Source: Pseudoduganella lurida (lineage in GTDB: Bacteria > Pseudomonadota > Gammaproteobacteria > Burkholderiales > Burkholderiaceae_D). Taken from it: a stretch of DNA of 64,000 bases. Made by a program: the position numbers and the translations under genes. The notes under the pieces were generated by a model. The model worked only from the letters and a program-made list of their open reading frames with translations, made no database searches and was not told where the DNA came from. The stretch covers positions 186,001 through 250,000 of the forward strand of contig NZ_VLLB01000008.1 of the NCBI RefSeq assembly GCF_007830455.1, in the 5' to 3' direction. This document shows positions 27,281 through 37,100 of this stretch, one piece after another. How positions within the stretch are numbered: the first letter of the stretch is position 1; every line of letters starts with the position of its first letter.

Positions 27281-27727
27281 TCAACCCGCTTGCGGGAACT
27301 GGCCGAGTTGCTGGAACAGGCCGAACCAGTCTTCCATATGCCAGGTGGTGGTGACCAGGCCATCGGCGACGGTGTGGAACTCGTGCAGCCGGAAGCTCAC
27401 CTTCCTGCCGGTCGGCGCGATGCCGAACAGCGCGCCCAGGTGGGTGCCGCTGATCTCGGCGCGCACGCCGATCTTGCCCGGCGCCTGGACCATGTCGTGG
27501 ATGGTGATGCGCACATCGGGAAAGGCGGCAGCCACCATGCGGATGATCGGCTTGATGCCGGCCGGGCCGGGTCCCTGGTCGGGGGCGAGCGGAATGTCTT
27601 CCCATGTCGGTGCCAGGACCGTATCCACCAGGTCGGGATTCTGTTCGCTGAATGCGCGATACAGGGTTTCGACGGCGTTGCGCTCGGCGAGCAGTTGGTG
27701 CGCCATATCGTTCGTGGGTGTCTTCAT
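27281..27727 (-). CDS. SnoaL-like ester cyclase/NTF2-fold protein
   Basis: A 148-aa protein of the SnoaL-like polyketide cyclase family (NTF2 fold), with a typical AFPDVRITIHDMV strand and a C-terminal RLHEFHTVADG followed by HMEDWFGLFQQLG. Such stand-alone proteins often act on small hydrophobic or aromatic compounds; many have no proven reaction. ATG 27727 is selected because the longer frame runs into the promoter region. It is divergent from a LysR regulator 136 bp away, the usual arrangement for a LysR target gene. Probably cytoplasmic. Confidence 0.8.
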   Translation of the reverse strand: MKTPTNDMAHQLLAERNAVETLYRAFSEQNPDLVDTVLAPTWEDIPLAPDQGPGPAGIKPIIRMVAAAFPDVRITIHDMVQAPGKIGVRAEISGTHLGALFGIAPTGRKVSFRLHEFHTVADGLVTTTWHMEDWFGLFQQLGQFPQAG

Positions 27728-27863
27728 GTCAGTAGTCGCTTGAGTTGGTTGAAATGACCGGCGGATGTTGCCCAGTGCGAGATCGGCGCCAGAGGCATCC
27801 ACTATGCCTTCCAGGTCTTTTGCTATAAAGTATGCCAATCAAAACTCATTGTTATCTTCATTA

Positions 27864-28778
27864 ATGACAATGCAAAATCTCGAGGCATTGGCGATCTTTG
27901 TACGCATTGCGGAAATGGGCAGCTTCACGCGCGCGGCGGAGAGCCTGGGCATCCAGAAGGGCCGGGCATCGAACGTGGTTCGTGAACTGGAGGCGCAGAT
28001 GGGCGCACGCCTGCTGCACCGCTCGACCCGATCCGTGCAACTAACCGAGGATGGTCGCGGCTTCCACGCGCGGGCACAGGCGCTGCTTGCCGATGCCGAG
28101 GCATTGAGCACCATGTTCGCCGGCAGCGAAGCGCCGGTCAGCGGGCGCCTGCGCATCGACCTGCCGACCGAATTCGCCCGCTCGACGATCGTGCCGGCGC
28201 TGCCGTCGTTCCTGGCCCGCTATCCGGGCATCGAGCTCGAACTGTCCAGCACCGACCGGCGCGTCGACCTGATCGGGGAAGGGATGGATTGCGTGCTGCG
28301 CATTGGCGGCATCGTGGACGAGACGCTCGTGGCGCGCCATCTGGGCGCCCTGCGGATGGTGAATGCGGCGAGTCCTGCGTACTTGTCGCAGTTTGGCGTA
28401 CCGCGCACGCTGGACGACCTGCTGGCGCAGGGGCATCGCATGGTGCACTACACGCCGACCCTGGGCAGCCGGCCGTTTGGCTGGGAATATCCGACAGGCG
28501 ACACCCATGCGATGCTGGCGCTGCCCGGATCGGTCAGCGTCAACAATGTGCAGACCTACCATGGCGCCGGCCTGGCCGGGCTGGGCCTCATCCAGGCCAG
28601 GTTGTCGAGCCTGCAGCCGTTCCTGGCGAGCGGCGAGCTGGTCGAAATCCTGCCGGACCTGCCGCCGCGATCGATGCCGGTCTCGATCGTGGTCGCGCAC
28701 CGGCAGAACCTGTCGCGACGCGTGCGCATCTTCGTCGAGTGGCTCGAAACCATCCTGGCGCCGTACCTGGAACGTTAG
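27864..28778 (+). CDS. LysR-family transcriptional regulator
   Basis: A 304-aa regulator. The N-terminal winged HTH (about residues 1-60; NLEALAIFVRIAEMGSFTRA, GIQKGRASNVVRELE) is followed by a LysR substrate-binding domain (RLRIDLPTEFARSTIVPAL). The subgroup resembles regulators of small redox or ester cyclase genes. ATG 27864 is used; ATG 27870 is equally possible. It most likely controls the divergent SnoaL-like gene and itself from the 136-bp intergenic region, whose AT-rich part (27825-27863) holds the promoter. It ends 21 bp before the convergent GH28 gene. Confidence 0.87.
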   Translation: MTMQNLEALAIFVRIAEMGSFTRAAESLGIQKGRASNVVRELEAQMGARLLHRSTRSVQLTEDGRGFHARAQALLADAEALSTMFAGSEAPVSGRLRIDLPTEFARSTIVPALPSFLARYPGIELELSSTDRRVDLIGEGMDCVLRIGGIVDETLVARHLGALRMVNAASPAYLSQFGVPRTLDDLLAQGHRMVHYTPTLGSRPFGWEYPTGDTHAMLALPGSVSVNNVQTYHGAGLAGLGLIQARLSSLQPFLASGELVEILPDLPPRSMPVSIVVAHRQNLSRRVRIFVEWLETILAPYLER

Positions 28779-28799
28779 GGCAGGGCGGCAGGACACAGC

Positions 28800-30611
28800 T
28801 CAGGTCGAAAACGTCCGGTTGACGACCTTGCCGGCGATGGTCACGTTCTTCAGCACCACATCCTTCGCGTTGTGCACATAGACGGGCTCCTGCCGGTTGC
28901 GCGGCGTGCCGAAATCGCAGTCGGTGATCGTCACGTTCGTCACCGGCAGGATCGGCGTGCCGGCGGGCCCGTTGAAGCTGGCCGCGACGGGGCCGAGGAT
29001 GACCACCGCCTGCCAGCCGGAGAACGCGCCATCGGCCATCTTCACGTTCTGCGCGCGCAGGTTCGCGATGTGGATGTCCGACACGGCCGTCGGCCGGGTG
29101 CGCACGGCATCGTCGGTGGCCGCGTAGTTGCAGTCGATCGTGACGATCGCGCCGCCACCGGTAGCGACACCCTTGAACGGGTTGGCGGGATCGGGCGCCG
29201 GCACCTTGCGGGCCCGCGCATCGACGCCGTTCGGCACTGTGACGTCCCGCACGTACAGGTGGCGCAGGAAGCCGCCGCGGTTCATATTGGCCTTCAGCCG
29301 GATCGCCGTGCCCAGCGAATCCGTGGCCCAGTGCGCGTTGCGGAACTCGATGCGCTGCGCGTACACGTGTTCGATGCCGCCCGCCATCTCGCTGCCCAAG
29401 GTCACGCCACCATGGCCGCTGTTCATCACGCAGTCCTGGATCACGATATTGCGCGTGGGGCCGTACTGCGTGTCCAGGTTCTTGCCGGACTTGATGGCGA
29501 TGCAGTCGTCGCCCGTGTTGAACGTGCAGTGCTCCACCAGCACCGTGTCGCAGGATTCCGGATCGAAGCCGTCGTTGTTGGGTCCCAGGCTTTCCATATT
29601 GACCCGGCTGATGCGCAGATTGCGGCAGTTGACGGGATGATGCTGCCAGAACGGCGCGTCGACCACCTGGTAGCCCTCCAGCAGCACGTCGCTGCAGCCG
29701 ATCAGTTCGATCATGGGGGGCCGCAGGAAGTGACCGATGCCGAAGATGCGCCGCGCGACCGGCACGCCCGCTTCGGAGAGCGCCGGCAGGTAGCGCGTGT
29801 CGCCGTTCCAGCGCGGATGCGTGCCCTGGATGAGCGTCCGCTGTGCCGCGGACAGCGTCGGCGCCACCGTTTCCAGCGGCGCATTCAGCGGATTGATGGA
29901 GGCTGCATTCACGACGCCTTCCTTCCGGTCGATCCAGTTCCACCAGGGTCCGGCACTTTTACCGGCACCGGCGGCGACATCCACGCCGGCCTGGCCATTG
30001 AGCACGCTGGTCCAGTCCTCGCCCGTCAGCGCGATGTTCGACTGGTTGAACGCATACACCAGCGGCGAGTAGTTGAGGAGGTCGTTGCCCTGCCAGCGCG
30101 ACAGCACCAGCCTGCCGGCCTCCCCGCAATCGATGTCGCCGTATTTCGCGTAGTCGGCCGGATCGGCGCTGAAGTACACCTGCGCGTTGGCGGCCAGGTG
30201 CACGTGCACGTTCGAACGCAGCACGATCGGTCCCTTGCAGTACCAGCTGCCGGCCGGGATCAGTATGCGACCACCGCCGGCCCGGCTCGCGGCCGCGATG
30301 GCGGCGGCGATCGCCGGATAGCAGTCGGTGGCACCGGGCGCCGGCGTCTGCACGTCGCGCACCTCCTTGCGCCAGACCGATTTCGCCGGCACCAGCGCGC
30401 AGCTCTTCGCGCCGAAGGCGGTGATGACGAAATCCTCGTTGCGGAAAGACAGGGGCCGCGAGCACCGCTCGACGATCGCCTGCGCGCGTGCCCAGGGATC
30501 GTCCGGCACCCTGGCCAGCGAAGTACAGCCCGTGGCAAGCAGTGCACCTGCCGCCGTGGTGGTGCGCAGGAAACCGCGCCGCTGCGGATCGGGAATCTCG
30601 TCGACGCTCAT
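28800..30611 (-). CDS. GH28 polygalacturonase-family hydrolase, Tat-exported
   Basis: A 603-aa right-handed beta-helix enzyme. The N-terminus has twin Arg at residues 11-12 (QRRGFLRTT) and a hydrophobic stretch ending LLATGC, with Cys29 a possible lipid site. GH28 active-site motifs are complete: Asp347 in PNNDGFD, Asp368-Asp369 in NTGDDCIAI, His400 in SGHGG, and Arg438/Lys440 in AIRLK. It should hydrolyse alpha-1,4-galacturonan or a rhamnogalacturonan backbone. It is longer than most GH28 proteins by an N-terminal region and an insert around 200-270 rich in Trp, Asn and Pro. It starts in an ATGA overlap with the upstream glycosidase and is last in a four-gene operon headed by a TonB receptor. 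Confidence 0.88.
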   Translation of the reverse strand: MSVDEIPDPQRRGFLRTTTAAGALLATGCTSLARVPDDPWARAQAIVERCSRPLSFRNEDFVITAFGAKSCALVPAKSVWRKEVRDVQTPAPGATDCYPAIAAAIAAASRAGGGRILIPAGSWYCKGPIVLRSNVHVHLAANAQVYFSADPADYAKYGDIDCGEAGRLVLSRWQGNDLLNYSPLVYAFNQSNIALTGEDWTSVLNGQAGVDVAAGAGKSAGPWWNWIDRKEGVVNAASINPLNAPLETVAPTLSAAQRTLIQGTHPRWNGDTRYLPALSEAGVPVARRIFGIGHFLRPPMIELIGCSDVLLEGYQVVDAPFWQHHPVNCRNLRISRVNMESLGPNNDGFDPESCDTVLVEHCTFNTGDDCIAIKSGKNLDTQYGPTRNIVIQDCVMNSGHGGVTLGSEMAGGIEHVYAQRIEFRNAHWATDSLGTAIRLKANMNRGGFLRHLYVRDVTVPNGVDARARKVPAPDPANPFKGVATGGGAIVTIDCNYAATDDAVRTRPTAVSDIHIANLRAQNVKMADGAFSGWQAVVILGPVAASFNGPAGTPILPVTNVTITDCDFGTPRNRQEPVYVHNAKDVVLKNVTIAGKVVNRTFST

Positions 30612-32740
30612 GGCAGCTTCCTGAACCCTTCGGCACGCACCGTCCAGCTGCCATCGGCCGGGAAGCCCGGCGTGGGCCGGTCGGGCCCGCCATCCCAGCC
30701 GCCTGCCATCATGCCCACCGCGGCCAGCAGCGCGCCATTGCCCGGCAGGTAGACGGGCAGCTTCGTGTTCGGGTTGTGGCCCGCCTGCGTGTAGCTATTG
30801 TTCGGACCATCGGACTTGAGCAGCACGCCCACGGCCAGGTCCGGCGCATCCAGCCGCGCCGCCGTCATGGCGATCATCGGATAGTCCCAGCCCCAGATCT
30901 TCGTCGCCCAGTCCCACTTCGCCAGCACGGCATCGAGCGTGTTGCGCATGATCCTGCGGTCCACGCCGTCGCCCGGCAGCTGGCCCAGCGCCATCAGGAA
31001 CGACGGGTGGTCGTGGCGGCTGTCCACGTTGTCCCAGGTATCCGGCGTCGATTCCAGGGCCACGTACTTGCCGTCCTTCTGCGGCAGCGCGGACAGGTGG
31101 GTGCGGCGCTTGTCCCAGTCCGCATCGCGCGGCATGCCGAGGCGTTCGCGCCACTGCTGGGCGATCTCCAGGCCACGGGCCCAGTAGCTCAGCTCATACG
31201 TGGGATTCATGCTGGTGCCCTGGTCGTAGATCTCCTGGGCGATCCACAGCGGCGGGCCCAGCACGTAACGGTTGTTCTTTTCGTCCCAGTTCAGCATCGA
31301 GGCCATGCACTGCGCCGTGTCGAACACCAGCTCGCGGTAGCGCTCCAGCGTCTCGCGGGTGGGATTGGCGCGGTACAGCAGCTCGGCCAGGTGGATCGGG
31401 TGCGGCTGGTTCCAGACGATCATCGGATTGCCGCCGGGGCTTTCGCGCCCGCCCGGTCCCGTCATCTTCATCCAGCGCGCGCCCTGCAGGCCCCGTTCCG
31501 CCGCCACGGCGCGGGCCACCGGCAGGGTCTTCTGGAACCAGGTCAGCGTGCGTGCCGTGTACTCCGGCCGGCCCCACAGCGCGAAGTGCGCCGTGTGCCA
31601 CCACACCATTTCCGTGTGGTGCTTGCCGTACCAGGTCGACGTCGTCAGGCCGCTTTCCGATGCGGGCAGCGTGTCGCCCAGCTGCAGGGCCGTCAGGTAC
31701 TGCGACAGCACCACGCGGCGTTCCAGTTCGGCCGCGCGGGGATCCCTGCTGCCGCTGAAGTCGATCGCGGCGCCGCTGCGCCAGAAGGCATCCCAGTGCT
31801 TTTCGCTCGCCGCGAACACTGTTTTCGACCGGGTGATGGCAGGCGTGCCGTCCTGCGCGAAGGAGATGGTCAGCTCCAGCGTTTCGCCGGCTTTTGGCGT
31901 GACTTCGAACACGTGGGATTCCGGGTGCCGGATGGTGATGGCAGCGGCGCTGGCCAGCGTCATCGCATAGCGGGAGGCGTCCCGGGCATGTTCCAGAACC
32001 AGCTGTGTGCCCGTCTGCTTGAGCACCTTCGTTCGATGCGCGGTCGCATTGGAAAAATCCAGCGGCGGGTTGTGGTGGTCGCTGCCCCGGTAGCCGTAGG
32101 GCAGGGCGATGCGCACGGCGAGGCGGCCGCTGGCGAACAGGGGCGAGCGGATGCGCAGTGCCAGCGTGTCGCTGGCCGGATCGACGGCGCTGCTGACGGT
32201 GACGGGCCGGCCCAGCACCTGCACGCGGCTGTCCAGCCGGCCCTGCCACATGTCCAGCCGCTGGTCGATACCTGTCACATCCGCGGCGGTCAGGGCACGT
32301 GCATCCCTGCCGGTCAAGACGAAACCGATCTGCGGCAGCGGCTGCACGTGCGGGTTCTCGCGCAGCCACTGGCCGGCCGGGACCTTCGTGTTCATCGGAT
32401 AGCCCACCGTGCGGCCCCACGAGGTGTAGTCGCGGTTCACGTCCGACAGCTTGAAATGGTTCGGATTCGCATCCTCGTGCCAGGACCAGCGCGCCTGCGT
32501 CTCCAGCGGCGTGCCCTGGTCGTGGTACAGGGCGGGCAGCGACTGCAGGCCCGTCACGTCCGCCGTGAAGGCGAAGCGGCCGTTGCCCACGCTGAGGGGC
32601 GCCATCGGATCGATGGCCCGCAGGTGCGGATTATGGCGCTGGACGAGCGCCGGGCGGTCGATGGGCGGGGCGGCGTGCGCACCGGCCACCGCGAACAGCA
32701 GGGTAATACCGAGAAAGGGCGTGCTGGCAAGATGCTTCAT
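30608..32740 (-). CDS. Six-hairpin (alpha/alpha)6 glycosidase, GH65-like
   Basis: A 710-aa exported protein (signal peptide MKHLASTPFLGITLLFAVAG and onwards, cleavage near AHAAP). The N-terminal beta-sandwich with LSVGNGRFAFTADVTG and the central helical barrel with STWYGKHHTEMVWWHTAHF resemble the GH65 and related six-hairpin glycosidases. The specific family and substrate cannot be fixed by eye; the operon argues for a pectic side-chain sugar. ATG 32740 is preceded by GGAG at short spacing; ATG 32755 is an alternative. It follows the second GH28 gene by 23 bp and overlaps the next gene as ATGA. Confidence 0.75.
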   Translation of the reverse strand: MKHLASTPFLGITLLFAVAGAHAAPPIDRPALVQRHNPHLRAIDPMAPLSVGNGRFAFTADVTGLQSLPALYHDQGTPLETQARWSWHEDANPNHFKLSDVNRDYTSWGRTVGYPMNTKVPAGQWLRENPHVQPLPQIGFVLTGRDARALTAADVTGIDQRLDMWQGRLDSRVQVLGRPVTVSSAVDPASDTLALRIRSPLFASGRLAVRIALPYGYRGSDHHNPPLDFSNATAHRTKVLKQTGTQLVLEHARDASRYAMTLASAAAITIRHPESHVFEVTPKAGETLELTISFAQDGTPAITRSKTVFAASEKHWDAFWRSGAAIDFSGSRDPRAAELERRVVLSQYLTALQLGDTLPASESGLTTSTWYGKHHTEMVWWHTAHFALWGRPEYTARTLTWFQKTLPVARAVAAERGLQGARWMKMTGPGGRESPGGNPMIVWNQPHPIHLAELLYRANPTRETLERYRELVFDTAQCMASMLNWDEKNNRYVLGPPLWIAQEIYDQGTSMNPTYELSYWARGLEIAQQWRERLGMPRDADWDKRRTHLSALPQKDGKYVALESTPDTWDNVDSRHDHPSFLMALGQLPGDGVDRRIMRNTLDAVLAKWDWATKIWGWDYPMIAMTAARLDAPDLAVGVLLKSDGPNNSYTQAGHNPNTKLPVYLPGNGALLAAVGMMAGGWDGGPDRPTPGFPADGSWTVRAEGFRKLP

Positions 32741-32763
32741 GGGTCTCCGTGTCATCCTTTTTT

Positions 32764-34149
32764 CTACAGGGGGCGAACGACGAATGTACCAGACGGCAGT
32801 CCGGTCACGCTGCTGTCTTCGCCCACTGCCACCGGTGCCGCCGAAGGCACCCGCAGCGTCGTATTGGTAAAGCGCCAGTCCCGCGCATCGCGCAGGTAGC
32901 CGCCGCTCTGCGCCTCGATGTCGATGCCGTCGAACGTGAAGCGCTGCAGCGGCGCCTCGGCGAAGCCGGCCACTTCGAACGCGCTCTTCGCGCCGGTCGC
33001 CTTGATGTTCCAGAGCTTCACGTCGTGGAAGTGCGCGATGCCTTTCTCGCGCGGCACCGGCGTGGTCATCACGCGCCAGTAGTCCGGCACGTCCTTCACA
33101 TCGGCCGGGATGGTGGTGGCGTTGTAGTTCGGGTTCCAGTTCATGTTGATGCGCAGGACGACCGGGGTGCCGTCCATCGTGATGTCGTGCAGCCGCAGGT
33201 TCTCGCCCCAGCCGCCGCGCGTGCGCGTGGACTTGAACAGGATGCCGACCGGCGTCTTCGCGTCGAAGTGCAGGTTGTAGGCCTCGATATTGCGGAAGCC
33301 GCCGGACGTCTCGCTGCCGAACACGATGCCGCCCTTGGAGAAGCGCACCCTGATGTCGCGGATCACCACGTCCTCGGTGGGACGGTTCACGCGCAGGCCA
33401 TCGGCATCGCGGCCCGCCTTCAGCACGATGGCATCGTCGTTGACGGCGATGTCGGCATTGGCCACCAGCACCCGGCGCGACGAGTCGATGTCGATGCCGT
33501 CGGTGGACGGGCCGTGGCCTTCCTCGTTGTTGTCGATCGTGACGCCATCGACCGCCACGTCGCTGGCATAGCAGAGGTGGACGGTCCAGAAGCCGGAACG
33601 GCGCAGCAGCAGGCCGCCGCCCACCTTCACGTCCGACGAGTCGAACACCTGCACCAGCCGCGGGCGCCGCGCATCGTAGTCGGAGGCCCAGCGCAGCCCG
33701 CGCGGCGTGTATGCCTTGCGCAGCGCCCAGTAAGCATCCCAGAACACCTTGCCGTCGCCGTCGATGGTGCCGGCGCCCGTGATGGCGGCGTGCTTCTGGC
33801 GGTAGACGTTCACCAGTGCCGCGGGCCACGTCATCTCGATGCCGGCGATCCGCGTGGGCAGCAGCGGATAGTCGGCGATGTCGCGCGAGCCCAGCAGGGT
33901 CACGCCCTTGTCGATGCGCAGCGTGACGCCGGATTTGACGAACACCGCACCGGTCAGGTAGGTCCCGGCCGGGAACACCACCGTGCCGGGTTCCTTCGCC
34001 GCGGCGGCGGCATCGATGGCCCGCTGGATTGCGGCCGTGTTCTTCGTCGTGCCGTCGCCTTTGCCGCCGTAGTCGCGCACGTTGAAGTCGGCCGCGAAGC
34101 CTTGCGCGGCGGCCAGCAGGAGGGACGAACAGACAATGGCATGCTTCAT
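32764..34149 (-). CDS. Divergent GH28-family protein
   Basis: A 461-aa secreted protein (signal peptide to about residue 20, QGFAAD) beginning with the pectate-helix motif FNVRDYGGKGDG. The acidic GH28 residues are kept: Asp217 in PSTDGIDID and Asp238-Asp239 in VNDDAIVLK. However, the usual catalytic-loop GHG is SKGG (271-274) and the usual RIK is LFK (Lys306), so the standard His and Arg are absent. It may act on a different linkage or be a specialised exo-enzyme. It lies 11 bp downstream of the TonB receptor gene and is certainly co-transcribed with it. Confidence 0.82.
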   Translation of the reverse strand: MKHAIVCSSLLLAAAQGFAADFNVRDYGGKGDGTTKNTAAIQRAIDAAAAAKEPGTVVFPAGTYLTGAVFVKSGVTLRIDKGVTLLGSRDIADYPLLPTRIAGIEMTWPAALVNVYRQKHAAITGAGTIDGDGKVFWDAYWALRKAYTPRGLRWASDYDARRPRLVQVFDSSDVKVGGGLLLRRSGFWTVHLCYASDVAVDGVTIDNNEEGHGPSTDGIDIDSSRRVLVANADIAVNDDAIVLKAGRDADGLRVNRPTEDVVIRDIRVRFSKGGIVFGSETSGGFRNIEAYNLHFDAKTPVGILFKSTRTRGGWGENLRLHDITMDGTPVVLRINMNWNPNYNATTIPADVKDVPDYWRVMTTPVPREKGIAHFHDVKLWNIKATGAKSAFEVAGFAEAPLQRFTFDGIDIEAQSGGYLRDARDWRFTNTTLRVPSAAPVAVGEDSSVTGLPSGTFVVRPL

Positions 34150-34160
34150 TGGATCCCCGG

Positions 34161-37100
34161 TCACAGCGTGCGGAACGTCACGCCCAGCATGATGCGCCGG
34201 CCCGTGTACGAGTAGTCGAGCAGGTTCGGCGTGCCGTCCGCAAACGCGGCGTAGGGGCCCTGGCTGTGCGAATTGGTGTTGTTGCCGAGGTTGCGGCCTT
34301 CCACGAACAGCTCCACCTGCGGCGTGACCTTGTACGAGATCTTGCCGTCGATGAAGCGGGTGCTGTCGGTGAAGTTCGGCGAACCCGGGTTGTACGTCGT
34401 GCTGGTACGGCCGCCGCCCACGTTCGGGTAGTTGTACATGCTGGTCGTCTTGCCGCAGGCGGCGATGCAGTTGAAGTAGGAGCCCACCACCTGCAGCGAC
34501 ACGCGGGCCGACAGCTTGCCGTCGTCATACCAGAGCGCCGCATTCCAGGTGTTGTTGGACTCGTTCTGCGGCGGCAGCGGGGTGCCCGTCAGCAGGTCGA
34601 CGATGCTGGCCGTCTGGGTGGCCGAATGCATGCGCGAGTAGTTGCCGTCGAAGCCCGTGTTGCGCAGCAGCCAGGGCAGGAAAGTAAACGCCGTCTTGGT
34701 GCTGAACTCCACGCCCTTGCGGCCCGTCGTGGCGCCGTTCATCCAGGTCGAATAGTCGAACAGCAGCTCGGCCAGCGAGGCGCCGGTGGCCGGGTTGACC
34801 ATGCTGGAATTGGCGAACAGCGGCGAGCGCGAGACGCCCTGCGGCGTGGCGCCGCCCACCTTGCCGTCCTGGCGGAAGCCGGCCACCGTGAACATGGTGT
34901 CCTTGTTCGGATACCACTCCAGCGACAGGTTCTGGTTGTTGTTCTTCTGCGCCTGCAGTTCCGGATTGCCCACCGTGCCGGAGCACGACTGCGCCTCTTC
35001 GCCCAGGTCGGCCTGCACCTCGCTGTAGGTGCACGAGCCGGACGCGAGCAGCCGCGACACCGGCGGCCGCGCCACCGTCTTCGCCGCGCTGTAGCGCAGC
35101 ACCAGCTTGTCCGGCACCAGCCAGGTGGCCAGGTTCAGGCTGGGCAGGATGTCCGTCGTCTTCGCCTCGGTGGCCGTGGCCTGCTGCACCTTCAGCGTTT
35201 GCGTGCCGCCCACCGCATCGGGGAAGTTCGGGTCGTAGCTGGCCGTCTTGGTGATGGCCGTGAAGGTCATCATGCCGGTGCCGGACACGCGGGTGCGCAC
35301 GTAGCGCACCCCCACATTGCCTTCCAGTTCCAGGCCGAAGGGCAGCGCGCGGTCCGTGAACGGCAGGTGGTCGAGGCCGAAGTCGCCCATCAGGTAGAAC
35401 GCGTCGGTGCGCTCCTTCAGGTGCTGGGCCGGCTGGTCGTAGACCTTGCCGTCATTGGCCGTGCATTGCTTCACGCAGCTGAAGTCCGTGTTGGCGACAT
35501 TCGACAGCGCAAACAGCTTTTCCACGTCGACCTGCGTCCAGTTGTTGATCAGGCCTGCGGGCCGGTCCTTGGCGCCGTTGAAGAACTGCGTGGGCGTAGC
35601 CTGCAGCGTCATCGTCTGGCGCAGCATGTCCACGAACTGGTCCATCGTGTACACCATCGAGCCGTCCAGCGCCTGCTGGATATTGCCTTTCGGGATCCAG
35701 CCGTACACGCACTTGTTGCCGCCCGGGCCCAGCGAGCCGGGCGTGTCGGCGCAGCCGTACATGGTGCTGCGCAGCGTCGGCGAAGGCATCACCAGCGGCG
35801 CCACGTAATTGGCGGAGCCGAAGGTGCCTTGCGGGTCACGCAGGTTGTAGCCGCCGTTGTTGATGTTCCAGTTGTCGTTGCGCGTGTCACGCATGTTGTA
35901 GCCGCCCTTGAAGCGCTTGAAGAAGGGGATGCTGTCCGGCGTGTTCCAGGTGGCGTCCGCCTTCGCGGTGCGTTCGCGGCTGTAGAACTGCGTGGGCACC
36001 CACGTCAGGTTGGGCGACGAGGTGCCGGCGTTCTGCTGGGCCGCCGTGTAGGCCGGCGCGGACGCGCTGGTGTAGATGCCCGGCACCACGGCAGCGGTGG
36101 CGCCGCGCGGGAACAGGGCGGCAAAGCGCGACGCGTCCGCGCTGGTGACCGGATTCACGTTCGGGAAGCTGTAGCCCCACAGGCCGTTCGGCAGCACTTC
36201 CAGCGTGCCGGTGCCGTAGTAGTCGTTCAGCGTCAGTTCCTTGATGCCCTTCTTGAAGTCGGACTGCGCATCGCCCACGAAGAAGTCGGCGCTGAAGCTG
36301 CCGCGCCTGAAGCTGCCGCCCAACTGCAGGTAGCGCGCGCTCGTCTCGCCGATGCCGTGGCTCTGGTTGGTCTTGGCCACGCCATTGCTGTTGGTGTTGT
36401 TGAAGGTGTACTTCAGCAGGTGGTGGTTCGCATCCACCACCGCGGACCCCGGCTGCACGTTGGTCGTGCCGTTCTGTACGGAGAAATTGCCCAGCGAGTA
36501 GGTCAGCGTGTTGATGTCGTCGTGGCGCTTGTTGTAGCTGCCCTTGGCATACACGGTCAGCTCGTTGTTCACCTTGAAGTCGGCGCGCAGGTCCAGGTTC
36601 TGGCGGCGGTCGATCTCGCGGCGCACCACGTAGCGGGGGCCGGACGGCGAGTAGTCGTTCCACTGGTTCAGGCAGGTGGTCAGCTCGTTGTTGCGCTGGT
36701 TCTTTGCGGCCGTCTGGGATGCCGCGGACATCTTCGCCAGGATGTCGCCGCTGATTGCACCGAAGGTGGCCCGGCAGTCGTCCTTGCTCTGCGCCGCGGC
36801 CGAGCGGGTGACCAGTTCCAGCGGCGTGGCGGCATTGAAGAAGCCGCCGCCGATCAGCGGCGTCTGCGCCAGCGGCGTGCGGCTGGCCACGTCCGCCGTG
36901 TTCACCGTGCCGGGCTGGAAGGTGAAGGTCTTCTCGGGCGAGTTGTCGAAGTCGTAGAAGCGGTTGTAGCCCTGCCAGCCGTTGTTGCCGCCGGCCGAGA
37001 CTTCCGCCTTGTGGCCTTCGTTGTCCAGCGTGGTGGTCGAGGCGTTGAGCAGCAGGCCGAGACGCCCGTCCAGGTACTTGTTTGCCAGGATCAGGTTGGC

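Noticed and set aside
30608..32740. A frameshift between signal peptide and catalytic domain of the GH65-like gene
   Set aside because: Rechecking codon positions across the junction showed one continuous frame from 32740 to 30608.
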